The notes: a model not told the origin generated them from the sequence alone. Numbered from the stretch's first letter, positions 1-7,517 are shown. The stretch is 8,286 nt of DNA from Paludibacteraceae bacterium (GCA_017965125.1 JAGCQO010000032.1:1-8286), one strand, 5' to 3'. Translations and numbers: made by a program.

Positions 1-19
1 GAAGAAAGAGTTTTTTCAT
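1..19 (-). CDS. Start of a leftward gene cut by the window edge (probable signal peptide)
   Basis: Read on the minus strand from position 19, the sequence gives ATG followed by codons for M-K-K-L-F-L and then leaves the window. A Met-Lys-Lys-hydrophobic beginning is the usual start of a signal peptide in this phylum. A TATATTTG promoter element lies just upstream on the same strand (49 down to 42), leaving a leader of roughly 15 to 20 nt. With only six codons visible, the product is unknown. The call rests on the start-plus-promoter pairing and would fail if the frame closes soon beyond the edge. Confidence 0.5.
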
Positions 20-41
20 AAGAATTCTTGTCTGATGAATA

Positions 42-49
42 CAAATATA
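42..49 (-). promoter_or_regulatory. Bacteroidetes-type -7 element of the leftward gene
   Basis: The plus strand reads CAAATATA, so the minus strand has TATATTTG, an exact match to the TAnnTTTG -7 consensus of the Bacteroidetes primary sigma factor. No good TTTG -33 box lies 19-21 nt further upstream, so this is a partial match supported mainly by its position ahead of the ATG at 19. Confidence 0.45.
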
Positions 50-135
50 GTCATTTGAAAATTAATCGCCGAGAAGTGGGATTCCTTAAAGCGTGACATT
101 ACTCATCTTTCTGGAAAAATACATATTTTTGAGGC

Positions 136-780
136 ATGATAACGACGATCATAATAATAGCGACAGTGTATGTGTCCATCGCCGCATTTGGCGACCGCAG
201 CAGCGTTCTGCCCGAGAAACTGAGACACGGAGAGTGGTTCGGCAAACTCGACTTTTGCCCATATTATGTGATAGACAAGAAGCAGTGGCACAGGCTGTTC
301 AGCAGCGGACTGCTGCATGTGGACTGGGGTCATCTGCTGTTCAATATGCTCACGCTCTATTTCTTCGGCTATCTCGTGGAAGGCGCATTCAATGCGATAT
401 ACGGCAACGGCATAGGAACCGTGCTTTACCTTGTTTTCTACATCACAGCCTTGGGCGCGTCTTCGGTTCCAGACCTCATGAAGCACAAGAACGACCCGTT
501 CTATCACGCCGCCGGAGCGTCCGGAGCAATCTCGGCCGTGCTTTTCGCCTCGATACTGATAAATCCGAAAATCGGCATAATGATAATGTTCATACCAATA
601 CCGGTTCCAGGATACGTGTTCGGCGCTATATATCTGGCTTACAGCGCATATATGGCAAAGCGTGGCGGCAGTAACATCGGACACCTCGCCCACTTCGCCG
701 GCGCCGTTTACGGAATCGTGTTCCCGCTGCTGTTCGAGCCTAAGCTGCTGGGATTCTTCCTTGAGCAGATGAGGATGTAA
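136..780 (+). CDS. Rhomboid-family intramembrane serine protease
   Basis: The 214-residue polytopic membrane protein has the rhomboid core. The family cleaves transmembrane substrates within the membrane using a Ser-His dyad. The nucleophile motif GASG is at residues 127-130 (Ser129). The partner histidine is most likely His186 in HLAHFAG (183-189). The upstream His61/His66/Asn70 signature in HVDWGHLLFN matches the conserved second-helix motif (GlpG His150 and Asn154) that builds the oxyanion hole. Hydrophobic stretches near residues 3-18, 64-82, 94-110, 128-142, 146-174 and 184-200 fit a six-helix core with no extra soluble domain. An in-frame TGA (130-132) lies just before the ATG and no other Met occurs before residue 71, so the start is secure. 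The gene ends 23 nt before dinB and the two are probably co-transcribed. Active-site residues appear intact, so it is probably an active protease; its substrate is unknown. Confidence 0.93.
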   Translation: MITTIIIIATVYVSIAAFGDRSSVLPEKLRHGEWFGKLDFCPYYVIDKKQWHRLFSSGLLHVDWGHLLFNMLTLYFFGYLVEGAFNAIYGNGIGTVLYLVFYITALGASSVPDLMKHKNDPFYHAAGASGAISAVLFASILINPKIGIMIMFIPIPVPGYVFGAIYLAYSAYMAKRGGSNIGHLAHFAGAVYGIVFPLLFEPKLLGFFLEQMRM

Positions 781-803
781 GAGTAAAACCGCACCACAAG
801 ACG

Positions 804-1877
804 ATGGCGTACCGCAAGATTATTCACATAGACATGGACGCGTTCTTCGTATCGGTGGAAGAGCACGACAATCCTGCGCTCAAAGGCCATCCGGTCGTGG
901 TGGGGTACGACGGACCGCGCGGCGTGGTGGCTACTGCCAACTACATAGCACGCAAATACGGCATACACTCCGCCCTGCCTGTAGCTACGGCGCACCGCCT
1001 GTGCCCCGACCTGATAGTCGTCGAAGGACGATACGAGCGATACAAGGAAATATCGCGACAAGTGCACAGCATCTTCCACGAATACACAGACATAATCGAG
1101 CCGTTGAGCTTGGACGAGGCGTATCTGGACGTGACCGCCAACAAGAAGGGCATGACGCTGGCGGTGGACATCGCACGCGAGATAAAGCAGCGCATACTCG
1201 AGGAGACGGGGCTCACCGCATCGGCAGGCGTAAGCTATTGCAAATTCTTGGCAAAGATAGCCAGCGACTACCGCAAGCCCAACGGACTATGCACCGTGCA
1301 TCCCGACCGGGCTTTGGACTTCATCGACGGGCTGAAGGTGGAGCAGCTGTGGGGCGTGGGAGAAAAGACGGCGAAGCGGATGCACACCTTGGGGGTCTTC
1401 ACAGGCAAGGAGCTGCGCGACGTGCCGCTCACGACACTCACACGCGTGTTCGGCAAGATGGGCAGGGTGTTTTACGACTTCGCGCGAGGTATAGACCATC
1501 GCCCCGTCGTGACCGAATGGGTGCGCAAATCGGTGGGCTGCGAACGCACTTTCGCCGAGGATTTGACGACGTACGAAGACATGTCGGTGGCGCTCACGCC
1601 TTTAGCCTCGGAACTGGTCCGCAGGCTGGAGAAGAACAACTTCAAGGGGCGCTCGCTCGTGCTGAAGGTGAAGTACAGCGACTTCCGGCAAACGACACAC
1701 AGCTTCACCGGCAATGCGCCTATCGAGTCGATGGACGAGATACTGCGCACAGCCAACACACTGCTGGAGGGCGTGGACATCTCCGGCCGCTCGGTGCGCC
1801 TGCTGGGCCTGACTGTCGCCAGTCCGCTCATACCCGACAGCGCGCAATCGCAACAACAGCTCACGTTCGACTGGTAA
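804..1877 (+). CDS. dinB: DNA polymerase IV (Y-family translesion polymerase)
   Basis: A complete 357-residue DinB, normal length for the family. It synthesises DNA past damaged bases with low fidelity and no proofreading. Catalytic acidic residues are visible: Asp10 in HIDMDAFF (8-15) and Asp104/Glu105 in SLDE (102-105). Phe15 aligns with the steric-gate Phe13 of E. coli DinB, which excludes ribonucleotides. The palm and fingers occupy about residues 1-165. The helix-hairpin-helix-like WGVGEKTAKRM (183-193) lies in the thumb region, and the little finger spans about 240-340. The extreme C-terminus QQLTFDW (351-357) looks like a beta-clamp binding motif, which recruits the enzyme to the replication clamp. 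It begins 23 nt after the rhomboid stop with no obvious promoter of its own. I saw no recognisable SOS-type operator upstream, though Bacteroidetes LexA sites are poorly defined. No disruption is seen. Confidence 0.97.
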   Translation: MAYRKIIHIDMDAFFVSVEEHDNPALKGHPVVVGYDGPRGVVATANYIARKYGIHSALPVATAHRLCPDLIVVEGRYERYKEISRQVHSIFHEYTDIIEPLSLDEAYLDVTANKKGMTLAVDIAREIKQRILEETGLTASAGVSYCKFLAKIASDYRKPNGLCTVHPDRALDFIDGLKVEQLWGVGEKTAKRMHTLGVFTGKELRDVPLTTLTRVFGKMGRVFYDFARGIDHRPVVTEWVRKSVGCERTFAEDLTTYEDMSVALTPLASELVRRLEKNNFKGRSLVLKVKYSDFRQTTHSFTGNAPIESMDEILRTANTLLEGVDISGRSVRLLGLTVASPLIPDSAQSQQQLTFDW

Positions 1878-1949
1878 GACATAAACACAAAACGCCCACA
1901 CGCAAATCTTAAAAGAGGCGAGAATCTGCTCATTCTTGACATCTTTCTT

Positions 1950-1957
1950 TATATTTG
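1950..1957 (+). promoter_or_regulatory. Bacteroidetes -7 promoter element for the OmpA-family gene
   Basis: TATATTTG is an exact TAnnTTTG match 28 nt before the ATG at 1986, in the A+T-rich gap after dinB. A TTGACA at 1936-1941 lies only 12 nt upstream, too close for the normal -33 position. No proper TTTG lies 19-21 nt upstream, so only the -7 box is well supported. It implies that this gene has its own promoter rather than depending on dinB read-through. Confidence 0.5.
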
Positions 1958-1985
1958 TTAAACCTTAAGTTTTCAAAAACACAAT

Positions 1986-3998
1986 ATGATTAAGAAAAGA
2001 AACGCTATCGCATGTATTGCGCTTGCTGCCACGACGCTCGTCGCCACGGCGCAAGAAAACAACGCGCTCTCCGACTACGAGCTCCAGAAACTCTACGACG
2101 AATGCTCGAAGTCATGGGACATAGACAAAACAACAGAACTCTTCAACGCCAGCCGAGGCACAGCCATCGAAAGCCAAGTGGACACGCTCTTCCACGACGT
2201 TTACACAGCCGACGGAACAGTGGAGACCATCAACGATTTCTACAAGAAGTACAGGATGCCGAGCGTGGCTAAGATGAAAGCCAAAGACCTGAAGCTCGCC
2301 AAGCAGTGGCTCAAGCTGAAGGACAAGGACTTCAACGAGTTCATAAAAAACGCCGCGCCTAACGACAAGGCTTTCTCCCTGGTTCAATATATAATAAGAG
2401 GTAAGGTCGAAAGCAAGAACTGGGCTGAGGCGGCAGCGATAACAAGAAGCTACCTCCCGCTTTTCGACAAGCACCCAAAGAAAATAGCCGCGCTGCTCGC
2501 CGTGCTCGAGGCCAAGGAGAACACAAAGATTGTCCCTGTGCCAGTGAGCGGCATTAACACGAACGACGACGAATACGCGCCTGTGATTTCGGCCGACGGC
2601 AACTTCATCTACTTCTGCCGAAGAGACAAAGGCCGCGCCAGAACCGGGAAGCCAGCCGAGGACATCTTCTACAGCACGAAGGGCGTCAGCATGTGGAACA
2701 AGGGCATAAAGGTGGAGGAGCTGTCCAGCCTGTCGAGCAACGAGGCTGTGGAGGCGATAAGCACCGACGGAACATCGCTCATCTTCTTCAAGAACGGCAA
2801 GCTGATGGCCGCCTTCAAGACCGACAAAGGCTGGAGGACCGAGAAGCTCACATCGGTCATCAACCAGGGAATATGGCAAGCCGACGTGTCGCTGTCGAGC
2901 GACGGCAACGTCATCATGTTCGCATCGAAATACAAGGACAACTACCACACAGGAGCGGTCTATGACGACACCGACCCCGACGGACTTTACAACACCGACA
3001 TCTACGTCTCCATAAAGGACGAGAACGGCGAATGGGGCAAGCCTGTCAACTTAGGCTCGACCATAAACACAAAGTACTGCGAACGCTCGCCGTTCCTGCA
3101 CCCCGACATGAGGACGCTCTACTTCGCGTCGTCGGGACACGGAGGATTAGGCGACGAGGACATATACATGAGCAAGCGACTGACCGACTCAAGCTGGACG
3201 AAGTGGAGCGAGCCAGTCAACATAGGCAAGGAGATAAACACAGCGAAGTCCGACAAGGACTACAAGGTATCGACCGACGGAAAGCTCGCGTACTTCTCGA
3301 AGTTCACGCAAAACAACCACGCCGACATCTACTCCATAGAGCTGCCGGTGAAGTACCGTCCTAACAACGTGGCGACGATAGCCGGAAAGATAAAGGACAA
3401 AAACGGCAAGCCGAGAGCCGCCACCATCAAGTGGGAGGACATAGAGACCGGCAAGGTGATAGGAACAGCCAAGAGCGACCCTGTGGACGGAAGCTTCTAC
3501 ATCGTGCTGCCGCTCGGAAAGAGATACGGATACTTCGTGCAGAGCGAGGATATTTACCCAACGGCCAACAGCCTCGACCTCAGGGAAATCACCGACGCCA
3601 AGAAGGTGGAGGAGAACATCACCGTCACTTCCATCGAGGACATGCTGAAGGGCGGAAAGGCCGTCGTGCTCAACAACATCTTCTTCGACTTCGGCAAGTA
3701 CGACCTTCTGCCAGAGTCAAGACCAGAGCTCGAGCGTGTGGCTAAAATCATAATGACGAACACCGAGAAAGTCGAAATCTCGGGCCACACCGACAGCATC
3801 GGAAGCAAGAACTACAACAAGACGCTCTCGCAGAACAGAGCCAACGCCGTGAAGGAATTCCTCGTGAAGGAAGGCTGCCCAGCCGACCGACTCGTGACAC
3901 ACGGCTACGGAAGCGAGAGACCTATCGAAAGCAACTCTACCGACGAAGGCCGCGCCAAGAACCGCCGCGTAGAAATGAAGTTCCTGAAGAACGAATAA
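1986..3998 (+). CDS. PorE-like secreted protein: TPR-like + PD40 propeller + CRD + OmpA C-terminal domain
   Basis: This 670-residue protein begins with a type I signal peptide (KK at 3-4, hydrophobic 7-20, likely cut after A-T-A at 20-22). Residues 25-175 are helical and resemble a degenerate TPR region. Residues about 190-450 carry at least five PD40/WD40-like blades with the pattern S/T-x-D-G-x-x-(I/L)-x-F: ISADGNFIYF (201-210), ISTDGTSLIFF (258-268), LSSDGNVIMF (303-312), LHPDMRTLYF (371-380) and VSTDGKLAYF (428-437). Residues 460-530 look like a carboxypeptidase-regulatory-like beta-sandwich. Residues 558-668 are an OmpA C-terminal peptidoglycan-binding domain, with IFFDFGKYDL (565-574) and the ligand residues Asp603 in GHTD and Arg618 in NRAN. 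PorE of the type IX secretion system has this domain order, but PorE is a lipoprotein and no lipobox is visible here. Neighbours are not secretion genes. A periplasmic or outer-membrane peptidoglycan-anchored role is likely; a T9SS role is only a possibility. Confidence 0.88.
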   Translation: MIKKRNAIACIALAATTLVATAQENNALSDYELQKLYDECSKSWDIDKTTELFNASRGTAIESQVDTLFHDVYTADGTVETINDFYKKYRMPSVAKMKAKDLKLAKQWLKLKDKDFNEFIKNAAPNDKAFSLVQYIIRGKVESKNWAEAAAITRSYLPLFDKHPKKIAALLAVLEAKENTKIVPVPVSGINTNDDEYAPVISADGNFIYFCRRDKGRARTGKPAEDIFYSTKGVSMWNKGIKVEELSSLSSNEAVEAISTDGTSLIFFKNGKLMAAFKTDKGWRTEKLTSVINQGIWQADVSLSSDGNVIMFASKYKDNYHTGAVYDDTDPDGLYNTDIYVSIKDENGEWGKPVNLGSTINTKYCERSPFLHPDMRTLYFASSGHGGLGDEDIYMSKRLTDSSWTKWSEPVNIGKEINTAKSDKDYKVSTDGKLAYFSKFTQNNHADIYSIELPVKYRPNNVATIAGKIKDKNGKPRAATIKWEDIETGKVIGTAKSDPVDGSFYIVLPLGKRYGYFVQSEDIYPTANSLDLREITDAKKVEENITVTSIEDMLKGGKAVVLNNIFFDFGKYDLLPESRPELERVAKIIMTNTEKVEISGHTDSIGSKNYNKTLSQNRANAVKEFLVKEGCPADRLVTHGYGSERPIESNSTDEGRAKNRRVEMKFLKNE

Positions 3999-4006
3999 CC
4001 ACGAAG

Positions 4007-4029
4007 GGGCAGGGCAAAAGCTCCTGCCC
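4007..4029 (+). other. G+C-rich hairpin just after the OmpA-family gene
   Basis: GGGCAGG (4007-4013) pairs perfectly with CCTGCCC (4023-4029) around a 9-nt loop, 8 nt after the stop codon. No T-run follows on either strand, so it does not look like a standard intrinsic terminator. It may protect the 3' end of the mRNA or assist the stronger hairpin downstream. Confidence 0.45.
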
Positions 4030-4064
4030 TCTCGCCGTCCCCGCATAAAAACAGACAAAAAGAA

Positions 4065-4097
4065 AACCGCCCCGCTGCACTGAGCAACGGGGCGGTT
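4065..4097 (-). terminator. Strong intrinsic terminator of gdhA, possibly shared with the converging OmpA-family gene
   Basis: AACCGCCCCG (4065-4074) pairs with CGGGGCGGTT (4088-4097), a perfect 10-bp stem, with a further TGC/GCA pairing inside the loop (4076-4078 with 4084-4086). On the minus strand the stem is followed by TTTTCTTTTTGTCTGTTTTT, a good U-rich tract, 30 nt beyond the gdhA stop. On the plus strand it is followed only by TTCATTATATTA, so termination of the OmpA-family transcript is plausible but less certain. Confidence 0.85.
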
Positions 4098-4127
4098 CAT
4101 TATATTATGGTTTTATTGAAGACTTAA

Positions 4128-5486
<1,359 letters not shown>

Positions 5487-5513
5487 TTATATTAGGTTTT
5501 GATTATTCGACGG

Positions 5514-5547
5514 CAAAAGTATCTCATATTTTATATTGAGACGTAAA
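5514..5547 (-). promoter_or_regulatory. Predicted gdhA promoter
   Basis: On the minus strand TACTTTTG (5521 down to 5514) exactly fits the TAnnTTTG -7 consensus. A TTTA at 5547-5544, 22 nt further upstream, is a weak stand-in for the -33 TTTG. Transcription would begin around 5505-5509, giving a leader of about 27 nt before the ATG at 5480. A weak -33 box together with repeats immediately upstream would fit a promoter that depends on an activator. Confidence 0.55.
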
Positions 5548-5591
5548 AACGCAAAAACTTTACGTGTTTCACCTAAGCGATTACGTGTTTC
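5541..5591. promoter_or_regulatory. Phased direct repeats and inverted copy upstream of gdhA (candidate regulator sites)
   Basis: TTACGTGTTTC occurs at 5560-5570 and again at 5581-5591, exactly 21 bp apart, which is two helical turns. A third, inverted partner lies at 5541-5547 (ACGTAAA), pairing with TTTACGT at 5559-5565 in a dyad with an 11-bp spacer. The array covers the predicted gdhA -33 region and the DNA directly upstream, where an activator or repressor would sit. The identity of the binding protein is unknown; the adjacent Lrp/AsnC-type protein is one candidate. Confidence 0.5.
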
Positions 5592-5621
5592 TACTATTTA
5601 GCAAGGCAATCACTGTTCTTG

Positions 5622-5641
5622 ATGTCATTTTTGCATGTCAT
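5622..5641. repeat. Short direct repeat ATGTCAT in the gdhA/lrp intergenic region
   Basis: ATGTCAT is present at 5622-5628 and 5635-5641, a 13-bp period. It is not on an integral helical-turn spacing and may be chance in A+T-rich DNA. It is listed because it lies midway between two divergent promoters. Confidence 0.25.
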
Positions 5642-5706
5642 AAACCCCAAAAACTATTCTTTTGATAGGAAAAGACGACGATTTTAACAAAAAACCGCCG
5701 TTTTTC

Positions 5707-5738
5707 TTTGACTCGTCGCAGTTTCTTCGCTATTTTTG
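5707..5738 (+). promoter_or_regulatory. Canonical Bacteroidetes promoter of the Lrp/AsnC-family gene
   Basis: TTTG (5707-5710) and TATTTTTG (5731-5738) match the -33 TTTG and -7 TAnnTTTG elements exactly, with a 20-nt spacer. This is the best promoter in the window. Transcription should start near 5744-5746, leaving a leader of about 60 nt. Confidence 0.75.
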
Positions 5739-5754
5739 TATAAATATGACACAA

Positions 5755-5771
5755 ACGAAGCGCGTCTTCGT
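5755..5771 (+). promoter_or_regulatory. Dyad or hairpin in the lrp leader
   Basis: ACGAAG (5755-5760) and CTTCGT (5766-5771) are perfect inverted repeats around CGCGT, 34 nt before the start codon and about 10 nt after the predicted transcription start. It could be a DNA operator, for instance for autoregulation as is common in Lrp/AsnC genes, or a small RNA hairpin. The sequence alone does not decide. Confidence 0.4.
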
Positions 5772-5805
5772 ATTTTAAACCCTAAATCTTAAACACTTTG
5801 TTAAC

Positions 5806-6261
5806 ATGGAGAAAATCGACGAACTTGACCGTAAAATCCTGAACATCATCACACACAACGCGCGAATCCCATTCAAGGACGTAGCCGAGGAGTGCGGAGT
5901 TTCAAGAGCTGCAATCCACCAGAGAGTGCAACGTCTGATTGACGCCGGAGTGATTACTGGCTCGGGATATGATGTGAATCCTAAGACCTTGGGATACAAC
6001 ATCTGCACATACATTGGTATAACGCTGGACTCGGGCTCGCTCTACAAAGTGGTCGTGCCTAAGCTGGAGCTCATACCTGAAATCATCGAGTGCCACTTCA
6101 CACTCGGACCATACAACCTGCTCGTGAAACTCTACGCGAAGGACGACAAACACCTCATGGACCTGCTCAACCGCCAGATTCAAGAGATCCCAGGCGTGAA
6201 ATCGACCGACACGTTCATGTCGCTTGAAGAGAGCATCAAACGCGAGCTGCCTGTGGACTAA
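5806..6261 (+). CDS. Lrp/AsnC-family transcriptional regulator
   Basis: This 151-residue protein has the standard two-part Lrp/AsnC form. The N-terminal winged helix-turn-helix covers about residues 1-60: LDRKILNIITHNARIPFKDVAEECGVS (7-33), then the recognition helix SRAAIHQRVQRL (33-44) and IDAGVITG (45-52). The C-terminal RAM (Lrp ligand-binding) alpha/beta domain covers about 66-140, with the conserved Gly-Pro-Tyr-Asn turn at 101-104 where many homologues have G-x-Y-D. The family senses amino acids and forms octamers or dimer arrays that bend DNA, commonly controlling amino-acid and nitrogen metabolism. It diverges from gdhA, making gdhA and itself plausible targets, though this is inference from position. 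A consensus promoter and a 60-nt leader precede it, and an intrinsic terminator follows, so it is monocistronic. The specific ligand cannot be told from the sequence. Confidence 0.94.
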   Translation: MEKIDELDRKILNIITHNARIPFKDVAEECGVSRAAIHQRVQRLIDAGVITGSGYDVNPKTLGYNICTYIGITLDSGSLYKVVVPKLELIPEIIECHFTLGPYNLLVKLYAKDDKHLMDLLNRQIQEIPGVKSTDTFMSLEESIKRELPVD

Positions 6262-6283
6262 AACGACAGCGAGAACAGAAAAC

Positions 6284-6320
6284 AAAATCCTGACACCCAC
6301 ACGGTTGCCAGGATTTTTTT
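6284..6320 (+). terminator. Intrinsic terminator of the Lrp/AsnC-family gene
   Basis: AAAATCCTG (6284-6292) pairs with CAGGATTTT (6309-6317) around a 16-nt loop, and the T-run continues to 6320, beginning 22 nt after the stop codon. It separates this gene from the AraC-family gene and supports independent transcription. Confidence 0.8.
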
Positions 6321-6360
6321 AATTTTACCCTTGCTCGAACAAATAAAAACCGTGTGAAAA

Positions 6361-6378
6361 TTGTCCTTTTGCGGACAA
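6361..6378. promoter_or_regulatory. Operator-like dyad in front of the AraC-family gene
   Basis: TTGTCC (6361-6366) and GGACAA (6373-6378) are perfect inverted repeats with a 6-bp spacer, an 18-bp dyad starting 62 bp before the ATG. It covers the predicted -33 box and part of the spacer, so a dimeric protein bound there would interfere with RNA polymerase. AraC proteins more often bind direct repeats, so a different dimeric regulator is also possible. No T-run follows, arguing against a terminator. Confidence 0.5.
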
Positions 6379-6392
6379 AATGGGTAATTTCG
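6361..6392 (+). promoter_or_regulatory. Predicted promoter of the AraC-family gene
   Basis: TTG at 6361-6363 and TAATTTCG at 6385-6392 resemble the -33 TTTG and -7 TAnnTTTG boxes, each with one mismatch, separated by 21 nt. The predicted start near 6399 leaves a leader of about 24 nt. The match is imperfect but fits the position between the upstream terminator and the ATG. Confidence 0.4.
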
Positions 6393-6422
6393 CAACATAA
6401 AACCACACTAACTAACTGAATT

Positions 6423-7517
6423 ATGGACATTTTGATTTTTTACGCCATAAGCTCGGTGCTGCTGCTGATGCTCCTGTGCATCTTCTTCTACATGACATTC
6501 GCCAGCAGAAAACTGAAGAACAAGCGGTTCCAGTTCCGACGCCACTCGTTCATGGCTTTCTACGCGCTGCTCGCGCTGACGACGGCCGCCAATGTCCACA
6601 TCATACACAACGGAAATGTCGAGATACTCTCCACCAACCCCATGTGCTGGGAGTACATCACCTTCGTCACATTCACGCTGCTCTCCATCGCACACTTCGG
6701 CGCCGACTACTACAAGAACCCCTACATCTGGTTCCTGCTGCTGCAATACGCCGTGATCTACATCACCTGCAACATCTTCACCCAGGTGCTCGGCTTCTAT
6801 AAACCGATGTGCAGCTACAACGAGCTCGCCTACAGCGACAATATCATAGGCGGATTCTTCGTCGTGAGGGAGATACTGACCATCATCATCATCTCGTGCT
6901 ACGTGTTCATGATTTACATGCTCATACGCAGCTACATAAGATGCTTCAAGAAGAAAAAAGAGGTGTCGGTGGAAGTCAGACGACGCCGCGCCGACGAGGC
7001 TGTGAACATCTTCACCTACACCGGCATCATGCTGCTGTCGATGGCGGCGTACTTCGCCGAGAGCCTCTGGCTGCACAACATCTCGAACGTGCTGTTCGGC
7101 GTCATGCTCTTCCGCACATACTACGTTTACGACCGATTCCGCAAAATCTGCCTGCAGAAGTCCTACGAGAAGCAGCCGTCGGAGGTTATACAGGAGAACC
7201 TCGAGGCACTGCTCCTCAGAGAGAAGAACAATCCGATTTTCCGTCCGAAAGCCAACATCAGCGACATAGCCAATGCGCTGAAAGTGTCGAACGAGAGCTT
7301 CAGCACCTACCTCTACAAGGACCTGAACATGTCGTTCTCGGCATGGGTGTCGGAGAAGAAGCTGCTGAAGTGCGTGCGCCTGCTCACCACGACCGAAATG
7401 ACCATAACCGAGGTGGCGCTCGCGTCGGGCTACAAGGACATCCAGTCCATGAGCAAAGCCTTCAAGCTCAGATACAACAAGTCGCCGAGGGAGTTCAGAA
7501 AGTCGCTCGACAAATAA
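6423..7517 (+). CDS. Membrane-embedded AraC-family transcriptional regulator
   Basis: The 364 residues divide into a membrane half and a DNA-binding half. Hydrophobic segments lie near residues 4-27, 42-60, 77-93, 101-123, 142-170, 196-213 and 217-235, suggesting six or seven helices. Basic runs after several of them (RKLKNKR at 29-35, KKKK at 176-179, RRRR at 186-189) suggest cytoplasmic loops. A linker (236-270) leads to the AraC helix-turn-helix domain at about 258-362: a first HTH around ISDIANALKVSNESFSTYL (279-297), then the diagnostic second HTH, VALASGYKDIQSMSKAFK (331-348) and YNKSPREFR (351-359). It should act as a one-component system in which a membrane or periplasmic signal controls a tethered DNA-binding domain; the ligand is unknown. 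An in-frame TGA at 6417-6419 fixes the start. It is monocistronic, with its own predicted promoter and a convergent lipoprotein gene downstream. Confidence 0.9.
   Translation: MDILIFYAISSVLLLMLLCIFFYMTFASRKLKNKRFQFRRHSFMAFYALLALTTAANVHIIHNGNVEILSTNPMCWEYITFVTFTLLSIAHFGADYYKNPYIWFLLLQYAVIYITCNIFTQVLGFYKPMCSYNELAYSDNIIGGFFVVREILTIIIISCYVFMIYMLIRSYIRCFKKKKEVSVEVRRRRADEAVNIFTYTGIMLLSMAAYFAESLWLHNISNVLFGVMLFRTYYVYDRFRKICLQKSYEKQPSEVIQENLEALLLREKNNPIFRPKANISDIANALKVSNESFSTYLYKDLNMSFSAWVSEKKLLKCVRLLTTTEMTITEVALASGYKDIQSMSKAFKLRYNKSPREFRKSLDK

Noticed and set aside
124..131. TATTTTTG, an exact -7 promoter match just before the rhomboid ATG
   Set aside because: It lies only 4 nt before the start codon, so transcription would begin at or after the ATG. 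No -33 TTTG is present at the right distance. A chance match in A+T-rich DNA is more likely than a leaderless promoter.
1001..1912. A 303-codon plus-strand frame overlapping dinB
   Set aside because: It is a frame-shifted reading of dinB, rich in Arg, His and Gly with no motif. The dinB frame has all catalytic residues.
1921..1936. Small dyad AGAAT-CTGCTC-ATTCT after dinB as a possible dinB terminator
   Set aside because: The stem is only 5 bp, A+T-rich and not followed by a T-run, so neither terminator nor operator can be supported.
1995..2015. Cys10 of the OmpA-family protein as a lipobox cysteine
   Set aside because: Only nine residues precede it and position -3 is Ala rather than Leu, Val or Ile. 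The hydrophobic core continues past it to a clear A-T-A cleavage site at 20-22.
2112..2948. A 278-codon open frame on the minus strand within the OmpA-family gene
   Set aside because: It is an antisense shadow with no recognisable domain; the plus-strand frame carries PD40 repeats.
5690..5705. AAAAAC-CGCC-GTTTTT dyad as a terminator in the gdhA/lrp intergenic region
   Set aside because: No transcript is expected to end here, since both flanking genes point away. The stem is nearly all A/T and is probably an incidental A-tract/T-tract pairing next to the promoter.
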